64,000 nucleotides of DNA from contig OX393579.1 in NCBI GenBank assembly GCA_947652605.1, positions 5,952,001-6,016,000 on the forward strand. The letters are read 5' to 3'. The DNA is from Elmis aenea. Taxonomy: Eukaryota > Arthropoda > Insecta > Coleoptera > Elmidae. The notes beneath the pieces are model-generated. The model did no database searches. It was not told where the DNA came from and saw only the letters and a program-made list of their open reading frames with translations. Position 1 is the stretch's first letter. Each line of letters starts with the position of its first letter. This document shows, one piece after another, positions 49,202 to 58,330 of the stretch. The position numbers and the translations under genes were made by a program.

Positions 49202-49470
49202 CTGCAAATGATTAGTAATAATTACAATGGACTAAAATCAAATATTTTGTTTTTATCATGTATTTGTCTAATTTATCTAAATTTTTAGCACATTTTAACC
49301 ATCTTATAACTTAATGATTTTCCTTGTTTTTATATTTAAAACCAAACACTTGAATTATTTACACTTTTCATTCAGAAAACAAAATTCTCTTTATCAACTG
49401 AAACTAATTGAACATAATATTATTATTTTTTTTATTTACACGAAATTATTTCTTTGTATTTGTAGTTAAT

Positions 49471-49536
49471 ATGCAGGGTGTACTAGATTACATTTACAGT
49501 ATGGGGATCTCGCTTGTTATAGGACACCCTGTATAG
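49471..49536. mobile_element. 66-bp miniature of the TATACAGGGTG foldback family
   Basis: Begins atgcagggtgtactagatta and ends aggacaccctgtat. It keeps tacagtatggggatctcgct, the word just inside the ends of the 1081-1666 and 47226-48156 foldbacks, and lacks everything else. An extreme internal-deletion derivative that still has both ends. Confidence 0.75.
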
Positions 49537-49844
49537 TCTAAAAAGATCAAGCTACATTATATCAACAGAAAATACTATATTTTTATATTGCGCTGGTACC
49601 GAAGTTGTTACCAAACAGAAAAAAATCGTCCAACAATGAATTTTTTTTGGTTTACTCTTGAATAGTATAATATACTTGTATGTACGAATGAGAAATAATA
49701 CATTATGTTAAATTTTAAAAGAGAAGGGAATAAAACAAATAAACAACCATCTTTGAAGATTAAAAAAATACCTATTCATAAAAAAATAAATAAACATATA
49801 TAACTAAAGCACGTTCCAGTATCGGAAACACTTTAACATAACTA

Positions 49845-51665
49845 TATACAGGGTGCGCCATTAGTGCGATAAAGTCCATTATTGCCCTTAATGTCGACTT
49901 AATAAAAAAAAGTTTTTAATGAAACTTATAGTATTTCTAGACGTGCATGTTTTAAAATTAGTTTCAAGTATACAGGGTGTTTCATAAAAGTGGGGCGTCA
50001 CTAAAGGTATTTTTTTAAAATCTAACACGCAGTATATTTTTGCATAATCGAATTCAGCAAGAAAAATCTCCATGATCAGTATTTTGTTTTTTCATTTTTT
50101 GCGACGTTGCCAATTTATCTTAAAAAATCTTTGAATTTCCAGGAAAAACAGGGTACAATACTTGTCAAGAGCACAACCTTATAAATAATAATTGGCAAAT
50201 GATATTTTGCACATACAAAGTCAAAAGGTGTAGTCATAGTCTAAATACATCTAAATTAATTTTATTTATACAGGGTGTTTCTTATAGATGTGCCAACTTC
50301 CCAATTTTCAAACATCAATAACTTTATTTTTTCAAATGGAACACCCTGTATATTATTACGTCATTTTGTTGCATTTTTGTTTTTCTTCAACTTTTCTTAA
50401 TACTTACCTATACCTAAAATGAATATTTTCTGAGATATTTACATTTTACTTATTCTTATAAGCGTTGTGTAGGAATTTCCTAGTTTTCTCGGAGGAGGCC
50501 CCGACTTTGACAATAGAAACAATCATTTCTGTAGTAACGAATGTCAGAGTAAATTGCTGTCAATTGTTAAAACATAAATAAATGAGTATAACATATGCAA
50601 TATGAATTTCCCAAAAAAAGAATTGATTGATACGGTCTATGTTGAGGGTGGCGTATTTTCGATGCCCATACAGGGGGGGTATCTCGGTAATTTTCAGAGA
50701 TTAAAAAAAAAAACTATATTTCAAAAAATTAAAAAAGAAATCAAAAATCTGTTTACGACAATAAATTCCTCTCGAAAAAAGAAATCGAGACTACGTACTT
50801 AGTTTTTTTAAATCTCTGATAATTACCGAGATACCCCCCCTGTATGGGCATCGAAAATACGCCACCCTCAACATAGATCGTATCAATCAATTCTTTTTTT
50901 GGGAAATTCATATTGCATATGTTATACTCATTTATTTATGTTTTAACAATTGACAGCAATTTACTCTGACATTTGTTACTACAGAAATTATTGTTTCTAT
51001 TGTCAAAGTCGGGGCCTACTCCGAGAAACTAGGAAATTCCTACACAACGCTTATAAGAATAAGTAAAATGTAATATCTCAGAAAATATTCGTTTTAGGTA
51101 TAGGTAAGTATTAAGAAAAGTTGAAGAAAAACAAAAATGCAACAAAATGACGTAATAATATATAGGGTGTTCCATTTGAAAAAATAAAGTTATTGATGTT
51201 TGAAAATTGGGAAGTTGGCAATCTATAAGAAACACCTATAATATAAATTAATTTTGATGTATTTAGACTATGACTACACCTTTTGACTTTGTATGTGCAA
51301 AATATCATTTGCCAATTATTATTCATAACGTTGTGCTCTTGACAAGTATTGTACCCTGTTTTTCTGGAAATTCAAAGATTTTTTAAGATAAATTGGCAAC
51401 GTCGCAAAAAAATGAAAAAAAACAAAATACTGTCATATGGAGATTTTCTTGCTGAATTCGATTTTGCAAAAATATACTGGGTGTTCAATTTAAAAAAAAT
51501 ACCTTTAGTGACGCCCCACTTTTATGAAACACCCTGTATACTTGAAACTAATTTTAAAACATGCACGTCTAGAAATACTATAAGTTTCAATAAAAACTTT
51601 TTTTTATCAAGTTGACATTAAGGGCAATAATGGACTTTATCGCACTAATGGCGCACCCTGTATAT
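49845..51665. mobile_element. 1.8-kb palindrome with nested TATACAGGGTG ends
   Basis: Outer ends are tatacagggtgcgccattag and its inverse. The arms, about 870 bp each, pair almost throughout, with the centre near 50755. Inside each arm are further end signatures: tatacagggtgtttcataaa at 49969 (partner ends at 51540), tatacagggtgtttcttata at 50267 (partner ends at 51240, partly eroded), and acaccctgtatatt at 50341 (partner at about 51160). So 50267-50353 is itself a mini-element inside the arm. A plus-strand coding stub at 50602 is mirrored on the minus strand at 50911. It lies 5' of the known receptor exons. Confidence 0.9.
50602..50658 (+). pseudogene. DUF4817-like N-terminal stub in the 1.8-kb palindrome
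   Basis: The frame starts MNFPKKELIDTVYVEGG and is replaced about 19 codons on by palindrome sequence. It resembles the M-x-F-x-x-E-E-L-x-D-M-x-x-x-x-G opening of mobile-element DUF4817 proteins. The opposite arm has the same stub on the minus strand from 50911 with a conservative Val-to-Ile change (MNFPKKELIDTIYVEGG). Confidence 0.45.
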
Positions 51666-51803
51666 GAGTAATGATCTTTTAAGTTTCTATAAATCTCCTT
51701 TTTTCGTTATCCATATTTCTTCGATATTCAGGTAGATTATTAAAAGCTATTGTATTATTTAAGCCAATGTTAGAAAAGACAGGGTTCAAATAAAAACACT
51801 GAG

Positions 51804-52703
51804 CACTAGGGATTGTAAATTTACCGACTTTTTGAATTACCGGTAATTCGGTAAAACTGTCAATCAAAACCGGTTACCCGGTAATTTACCGGTAAATCAT
51901 ATAATTATATATATTTATATTATATTGTTTCTTTTTAGATTTTTTGCGGTTACTAACATTTTTATGTAGTTTCGGAGTTTATCCTTGTCTCCCCTATAGT
52001 GAGAGCTTGCCGAAACGTCGAGCCAATTTAAATATTACCCGGATAAACTCCGAAAACCATATTAAAAATAAATATATTTATATACATTTATTTATTATGG
52101 AACTGATTGAGATAGTTGAAGCCTAAACTATCCCAATTAGTTTCATACAAAATATTAGTTAATAGCCATTAACGTATCTAATATATTTTTATGTAATATT
52201 AATATAACACAATATAAAATGACAATATATAATATATAAAATAAAAATATTACAAAAATATAATCCAGCATTACAAAAAACACATGAAAATAAAACTATT
52301 CTGAACATAAAATATAAAATGATTTAACATAATATACCTTTGTTGTCAAACTATTAACAATATTTTTTATTTTAAACTTTTCTTAAAAAATAACCACGTA
52401 CAAAATATAATTTATTTTAACTATCGTCTTCTAATTGCGACCTAATTTTTGTACAAAATAATCCAGCCGCGGAAAAAGCTTTTTCGGATTCTACTACACT
52501 TGTTGGTCGAGTAGTGAGTAAACAATCAAACAATCATATGCCATTTGTATGCATTCCCCTTATTTTTTCTCTTTGAAAATACGTAAATTTTTTTTCGATT
52601 ATTTGATTTAGATTTTTATCATGATTAGAACGATGTTGTAAAATTACCGGAATTACCGGTAAAAAACTGGCAAATTACCGGTAAAATTTGAAGAGCATTT
52701 TTT
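51804..52703. mobile_element. hAT element, left end and 3' transposase part (cut by assembly gap)
   Basis: The left end starts cactagggattgtaaattta. The first 100 bases are filled with copies of taccggtaa / ttaccggtaa, and the same word clusters at 52643-52685 next to the gap. Such subterminal transposase-binding repeats at both ends are usual in hAT elements. A broken transposase C-terminus is between. The right end is hidden by or beyond the gap. Around 51968-52058 a short inverted pair (tcggagtttatcc / ggataaactccga) surrounds cgaaacgtcgag. Confidence 0.75.
52372..52620 (-). pseudogene. hAT transposase C-terminal dimerisation domain, inactivated
   Basis: The minus frame contains RPTSVVESEKAFSAAGLF followed by CTKIRSQLEDDS, the hallmark hAT C-terminal dimerisation block (P-T-S-x-x-E-R/K-x-F-S-x-A-G). 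A stop follows Ser where NKLYFVRGYFLRKV continues in frame, and another stop lies upstream of LFDCLL. At least two nonsense changes show the copy is dead. The N-terminal transposase is lost to the gap or deleted. Confidence 0.88.
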
Positions 52704-52903
52704 NNNNNNNNNNNNNNNNNNNNNNNNNNNNNNNNNNNNNNNNNNNNNNNNNNNNNNNNNNNNNNNNNNNNNNNNNNNNNNNNNNNNNNNNNNNNNNNNN
52801 NNNNNNNNNNNNNNNNNNNNNNNNNNNNNNNNNNNNNNNNNNNNNNNNNNNNNNNNNNNNNNNNNNNNNNNNNNNNNNNNNNNNNNNNNNNNNNNNNNNN
52901 NNN
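52704..52903. other. Assembly gap (200 N)
   Basis: A run of exactly 200 unknown bases, a size often used as a placeholder, so the true distance may differ. It interrupts the hAT element and the region where the receptor's upstream exons could lie. Confidence 1.
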
Positions 52904-53244
52904 TATACATATATTTTGCTTTAGTAAAAATGCTGGTAATGTGTTTTATCACTAAAACACCAAATAATGCAATTTAAGGATAATATCTTATTGTATCATA
53001 ATTTCATAATTATTATAAGTAAGTAATTTACTGTAATTTTGCTCAAAATTATTATTTCTCTATATATGTATTATGTATGTAAACTTTTAATCAAATAGTA
53101 AAAATATTACAATATTTTGTGTTTTTATTTCAATATATGCAACACTTCACGCATGAGATGTATCCAAACATATTAAATAACAAGAAAACTGCAAAAATTA
53201 ACCGAATATTGCAGAAACTGCCCAAAAATATTAGTTCAGCTATT

Positions 53245-53306
53245 ATTAACCACCAGATTTAGCAAATTTAACCTCTTCTCACTCCTATGATCCTGATACA
53301 TAAACT
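53245..53306. repeat. Inverted partial copy of the 147-bp repeat unit
   Basis: The stretch accaccagattt ... aacctcttctcactcctatg then gatcctgatacat is the reverse complement of the ctctggtgg ... gagaagagg ... gtatcaggatc part of the adjacent array, with a few bases deleted, including part of the CTCF-like core. Confidence 0.7.
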
Positions 53307-53369
53307 CAAAACAGACAATTTGTTTAAATTTAATTTTCGCCGCTTTCTTTAAGCACGAGAAATTGGTTT

Positions 53370-53935
53370 GAAGTATCAGGATCACAGAAATGAGAAGAGG
53401 TTATTTTGTTTTGGTTTTGGCCCTCTGGTGGCGAACATTTGAACTAAAATGTAGGTTGACGCCCCAAAATTTGCGAGCGGGTAATATGAAAGATGAAATA
53501 TACCAGAAATTTGGATTGAAGTATCAGGATCACAGAAATGAGAAGAGGTTATTGTTTTGGTTTTTGGCCCTCTGGTGGCGAAAATTTAAACTAAAATGTA
53601 GGTTCACGCCCCAAAATTTGCGCGCGGGTAATATGAAAGATGAAATATACGAGAAATTTGGGTTGAAGTATCAGGATCACAGAAATGAGAAGAGGTTATT
53701 GTTTTGGTTTCTGGCCCTCTGGTGGCGAAAATTTAAACTAAAACCTAGGTTCACGCCCCAAAATTTGCGCGCGGGTAATATGAAAGATGAAATATACGAG
53801 AAATTTGGGTTGAAGTATCAGGATCACAGAAATGAGAAGAGGTTATTTGTTTTGGTTTCTGGCCCTCTGGTGGCGAAAATTTAAACTAAAATGTAGGTTT
53901 ACGCCCCAAAATTTGCGCGCGATGAATTTGAAAGA
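53370..53935 (+). repeat. 147-bp tandem array, about four copies
   Basis: The anchor aagtatcagg recurs at 53371, 53519, 53666 and 53813 (spacing 148, 147, 147), with a partial unit after the fourth. Copies 2-4 are almost identical; copy 1 differs more. Because 147 is a multiple of three, an open frame crosses three units (53390-53884) with a 49-residue repeat (ALWWRKFKLK ... RFTPQNLRAGNMKDEIYEKF). I regard that frame as a by-product of the period, since it starts inside a unit and has no splice or promoter context. Confidence 0.92.
53421..53876 (-). promoter_or_regulatory. Four tandem CTCF-like motifs
   Basis: Each 147-bp unit carries ggccctctggtggcga. On the minus strand this reads GCCACCAGAGGGC, which fits the conserved core of the CTCF motif (C-C-A-C-x-A-G-R-G-G-G-C). 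The sites are at 53421-53434, 53568-53581, 53715-53728 and 53863-53876, all in one orientation. They lie between the minus-strand receptor gene and the plus-strand yellow gene. CTCF is conserved in insects as an insulator protein. Binding here is an inference from the motif alone. Confidence 0.5.
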
Positions 53936-54384
53936 TGTTGGAGGAATAACATGCAATAAAACAATTAATAGGCATAAAACATTTAATTATGTACACATTT
54001 ATTTATACAATACAGTGTTTTATTGTAATTATAGCATACTAGGATATTTAAGATACATGTACATGAAACAGGACGAACTGCTACTGTTGAAAAGGGCCCA
54101 GTTGCACAGACTCCCACGCAGGAACATCAGGACGCTGTTGCGCCAGAAAATTAAATAAAAATGTTACTACACTACATATTTCTAGTAGCTAAATGATAAC
54201 AAACACTATTAATAAACATTTAAATCATTTATGGCTTAAATGATGCTAATAAGGCTTTAAATACACTAATTTAAGAATTAAAATTTTAATTAAATACAGA
54301 AAAAAAGTAAATTATGGTCTGTGCTTAGTATACACGTTACTTATGGACAAATTAAGGATAAGTGGCCATTAAATATAATGTTTA

Positions 54385-55400
54385 ATTTTTAGTGAAAAAT
54401 GAGAAAAGTCCCAGGTATAGTCTTTGCACTTTTGTAGACCAAAAAATGGATTTTTTTGAAAATTTAAGCAAACGGTTTTAAACTTTTATACACGTTATTT
54501 AAAGCCAAATTAAGGATAATTAAACCTTAAATAAAATTTTTAATTTTTCGAGGAAAATGGGAAAAGTACAAAGGCTTAGTCTTTGCACTTTTTTCGACAA
54601 AAAAATCGATTTTCTTAAAACTACAGCAAATGGCTTTAAATTTATTATACAGGCTATTTATAGCCCAATTAAGGATTATTATCCCCTAAATACGGATATT
54701 AATTTTTCGAGGAAAATGGGAAAAGTACAAAGGCTATAGTCTTTGTACTTTTTTCGACAAAAAAATCGATTTTCTTAAAACTACAGCAAATGGCTTCAAA
54801 TTTATTATACAGGTTATAGCCCAATTAAGGATAATTAGCCCCTAAATACGATTTTTAATTTTTCGAGGAAAATGGGAAAAGTACAAAGGCTATAGTCTTT
54901 GCACTTTTTTCGACAAAAAAATCGATTTTCTTAAAACTACAGCAAATGGCTTCAAATTTATTATACAGGTTATTTATAGCCCAATTAAGGATTATTAGCC
55001 CCTAAATACGATTTTTAATTTTTCGAGGAAAATGGGAAAAGTACAAAGGCTATAGTCTTTGTACTTTTTTCGACAAAAAAATCGATTTTCTTAAAACTAC
55101 AGCAAATGGCTTCAAATTTATTATACAGGCTATTTATAGCCTAATTAAGGATTATTAGCCCCTAAATACGATTTTTAATTTTTCGAGGAAAATGGGAAAA
55201 GTACAAAGGCTATAGTCTTTGTACTTTTTTCGACAAAAAAATCGATTTTCTTAAAACTGTAGCAAATGGCTTCAAATTTATTACACAGGCTATTTATAGC
55301 CCAATTAAGGATTATTAGCCCCTAAATACGATTTTTAATTTTTCGAGGAAAATGGAAAAAGTACAAAGACTACAGTCTTTGCACTTTTTTAAATTTTTCA
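54385..55400. repeat. 160-bp satellite with a hairpin in each unit
   Basis: The anchor cgaggaaaatgg recurs at 54549, 54708, 54864, 55024, 55184 and 55344 (spacing 159, 156, 160, 160, 160), with a diverged unit before the first. Each unit has AAAAGTACAAAG, then an 8-base loop, then CTTTGTACTTTT (perfect 12-bp arms, for example 54721-54752). Some units have CTTTGCACTTTT with one mismatch. The last unit breaks off into different sequence at about 55390. Confidence 0.92.
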
Positions 55401-55407
55401 TTTACCG

Positions 55408-55930
55408 AAAGTGCTGTTGAAAAGTTTAACATTATTAAACAACGCTTTCAACAGCATGTAGCAGTTACTTTATAAGTAATATACATTTTTTCATACAGTT
55501 TTGACGCTTTTACTAATATGCTATGGGTACAGGTTTATTACTAAACTTAAAACAACAGAACTTTGTGTTTTACACTTCACAATATTGTTAGTGCTAGTTA
55601 CATTAAATTTTCAACAACATATAAATCTATTACATGATTTTTAGCTGTAGTACATAAAATTTTTATTACTATTCTAATTTTAACACAACTGAAAGTGCTG
55701 TTGAAAGGTTTAACATTTTTAAACAGTTATTTAATAGTAATATACACTTTTCAAACAGTTTTGACGCTTTTACTAATATGCTTTGAGTACAAGTTCATTT
55801 CTAAACTTGAAAAAACAGAACTTTGTTTTTTACACTTCACAATATTGTTAGTGCTAGTGCTATCTACATTAAATTTTCAATAAAATTTAAATCTGATTTT
55901 TAGCTGTAATGCATACAATTTTCATTATTT
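55408..55930. repeat. 282-bp tandem duplication
   Basis: Two copies, starting gaaagtgctgttgaaaag at 55408 and gaaagtgctgttgaaagg at 55690. Both contain cagttttgacgcttttacta and tacacttcacaatattgtta. They differ by substitutions and small indels. No frame or known element. Confidence 0.85.
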
Positions 55931-56244
55931 ACATTAATGCTATACTGGTTTAGGACCAATTTATACATAAGTTACTCATTTATACTGGAAATACTAAAAT
56001 TTCACTACACTTGAAAAAATTAGTTAATTAACTGATAATTTAGCTAATTCTCAATCATAGCTGGGTGTACAGCTACTCCACCAAATCTGACATAAGTTCA
56101 GTGGTGCTCCAGAGTCGCTCAGTGCTTGAAAGTGCTTAATGGTGCTCCAAAAACAGGAATCTAAAAAGAAAGAAATAATCAACTAGTGGAATCAAATTTA
56201 AAGCAAACGATATAAAAATACATTTTGTTTCACATTTTGAACAT

Positions 56245-56412
56245 TTTTTTTTGATTCTTGTGAAAAATAGAAAAAGTACAACAGTATTTCCAACGCAAAA
56301 ATAGATTTTCTTAAAAACCAACGCAAATGACTTCAAACGTCTTATGCACGTTTTTTTATGACCAAAATAACGATTGTTAAACCTCAAATAACTTATACTA
56401 CGATTTTAAAAT
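56245..56412. repeat. Diverged unit of the 160-bp satellite
   Basis: The order gaaaaatagaaaaagtacaa, agattttcttaaaa, gcaaatgacttcaaa and acgattttaaaa follows the satellite unit with many substitutions and a lost hairpin arm. It lies about 350 bp upstream of the yellow promoter. Confidence 0.7.
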
Positions 56413-56735
56413 GTACATGAAGAATAGCAAGGGACGTGAAGAGTTTTTTTTGTAGATTTTTTTAATAATTAGAGCATTGAGCTTTGTGTGAAAAAATAAA
56501 ACAGTACCTAAAGTATTATCACGAATTAGCAACTCATATCGCCGTGCAAAGCATCCTTTCGCTTTTACAAAAGAGTACAAATAACCATCGCAAAAAGCAA
56601 ACACACTAAATTAGGTGCTAATTCAGAAAAAGTAAACATTTGATTGGAAAAGTTACTGAAGCGGAGTTCAGGGCCAGAAGTACGAGTGTAAACTGGGTGG
56701 GTGGGAGAAACCACCGGTGGCAATCCAGTAGGTAG

Positions 56736-56769
56736 TTATAACAATCGAATTACACTTTGCCGGTCAGTT
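56736..56769 (+). promoter_or_regulatory. Core promoter of the yellow-family gene (TATA plus initiator)
   Basis: TTATAAC at 56736-56742 lies 29 bp before the A of TCAGTT (56764-56769), the arthropod initiator, which is the expected TATA-to-start spacing. Transcription from A56766 would give a 31-nt leader before the ATG. No DPE-like match is seen at the usual downstream position. Confidence 0.65.
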
Positions 56770-56796
56770 GTCCGACAGTGAAGCATTCGTTCAACA

Positions 56797-57005
56797 ATGC
56801 TCAAACTAACCGTTCTTCTGGTGGTGTGCGGCATCGCAGCCGCTGCAAAACTCGAAGAGGTTTTCTCCTGGAAGCAAATCGACTATGCTTGGCCAACCCC
56901 CGAAGCTAGAGACGCCGCCATCAAATCCAAACAGTACATCCCTGAACACAACTTGATTCTAGGTCTTGGACGCTGGAGAGACAAATTGTTTATAACTGTA
57001 CCCAG
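56797..57005 (+). CDS. Yellow / major royal jelly family protein, first coding exon
   Basis: The exon opens with a signal peptide (MLKLTVLLVVCGIAAAA), followed by KLEEVFSWKQIDYAWPTPEA, YIPEHNLILGLGRWRDKLFI and TVPR. It ends at CCCAG|GTCAGT with Arg split as AG|R. F-S-W-K-Q-x-D-Y/F ... Y-I-P ... R-W-R-D-K-L-F-I-T-V-P-R is the conserved opening of insect yellow proteins, which continue W-R-D/x-G-x-P-A in the next exon. These are secreted proteins; some members act in melanin pigmentation and cuticle. Which yellow subgroup this is cannot be told from 69 residues. The start is chosen because the signal peptide begins there and it lies 31 nt after a good initiator. The exon is GC-rich against an AT-rich background. 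Exon 2 is not in the window. Confidence 0.92.
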
Positions 57006-57749
57006 GTCAGTAAATCTTAAATTTTGAACGTCTTTAAGCATAAAAAAATATCTATTTTGAATATTGGTAATGACTCAATTATTACATTTACTTAAATTCT
57101 TAATAACTGTGGAATTTAATCAGCCTGTTTGAACCTTTGGTGGCTTTAAATTAATATATATTTATCTTTAGGGCTAGAAGCACAATATTTTCTTGTATTT
57201 TCACAATATCAAAACTATTGTATATCAATATTAATATTTCCTACGTAAATATGACAGTAATTTTTTCAATGAAAAGTTTTGAATGTTATTCACAATATTT
57301 AAAAGGTTTATTGGTTGCTTAATTTCTGTTAAGTGGAATAAAATTTGTAAATTATATTTAAAAAACGTAATTTTATTGACATTTTGTGAAATATTGCAAT
57401 TGATTTACACCAAGATTTTAGATTTTGTGCGTAATATTATGCTCTTTAATCTTAGTATGGTATCAAATAGGCTGCAAACGACTTTGTTGTTTAAAATTAT
57501 AAGGCTGTTAATTATAATCGAAAATGCAAAGGTTTCATTTACGAAAAATGTTTATTTTTTACATACACAAATACCTGTTAATCCCAAGCGCTTTTTGGTT
57601 TTTCTTCTTTACTTAAACGTTTCATAGCAATCCTAAAACAAAAGAAAAAATTAACAACTAATAATAACAAAAATATATTAGCTTTGAACATTCTTTGCAC
57701 ACTAAATATTAATAAGTAGATAAAAACAAGTGACAGTTCGTTTAGATTA

Positions 57750-58330
57750 GCATTAAATTTTGTTTTATAAAACTAGTAAAGTTTATAGTATTTTTTGGGA
57801 AATAAACCAAATTTTTTCTAAACTAATGCAACTGCCTTAAAATTATTTTTGCTTTACATAACAATTTTTGAAAATGATAAATGTGACTGAAAGTTTATTC
57901 TTGATCAGGCGTCATAACTTTACGAAAATAGTCGTACATAAAGTTATAACATAACATCTATAAACCTTAAGAAAAAAAATTACGATTAAAAAATTTCATT
58001 AAAAATCTGAAGCTTGCAAAAATCAAAGCCTGGGTTTCTTTCAGAATATGATCGAAAAGTTATTTAGCTTAACAAATTAGCCTAGAACTTCATAAATATG
58101 TTATGTATAAGCTAAGTTACAATTATTTGGTTGAATTTCGATTTAAAAATGTTTAAGGGGGCGATAGGCTACAATTTACACTATTTTAAGAAAAAACTAA
58201 ACAAAAACCTTTAAACTAAAGCTATGGGCTTTAAACACTTTATTTATATGCTAAATAACAATATTTGCAACTGATAAATATTAACACAATTTTCACAATT
58301 GGTTGAGCTTTGATTTTTGACGAAACTAAC
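57750..58330. repeat. Strongly diverged satellite units in the yellow intron
   Basis: Segments near 57790, 58020 and 58190 follow the satellite order (a ttcttaaaact-like word, then gcaaatggcttcaaattta- and tatttatagcccaatta-like words). The clearest is aactaaagctatgggcttta then ctttatttatatgctaaata at 58216. They suggest the 160-bp array once spanned the promoter and first exon region. Confidence 0.5.

Noticed and set aside
50602..50802. Whole 66-residue frame at 50602 as a gene
   Set aside because: Only the first 17 or so residues have any family resemblance. The rest runs into palindrome and A-rich sequence and is mirrored on the other strand.
52653..52952. Open frames running through the N gap
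   Set aside because: They are produced by unknown bases and carry no information.
53390..53884. 164-residue open frame of 49-residue repeats across the 147-bp array
   Set aside because: The frame exists because the period is a multiple of three and one unit lacks stops in that frame. Its ATG lies inside a unit, the first and last units shift frame, and there is no promoter or splice context.
54385..55400. CRISPR-like array of regular repeats
   Set aside because: Units are 160 bp with no distinct unique spacers, in an animal genome. This is a tandem satellite.
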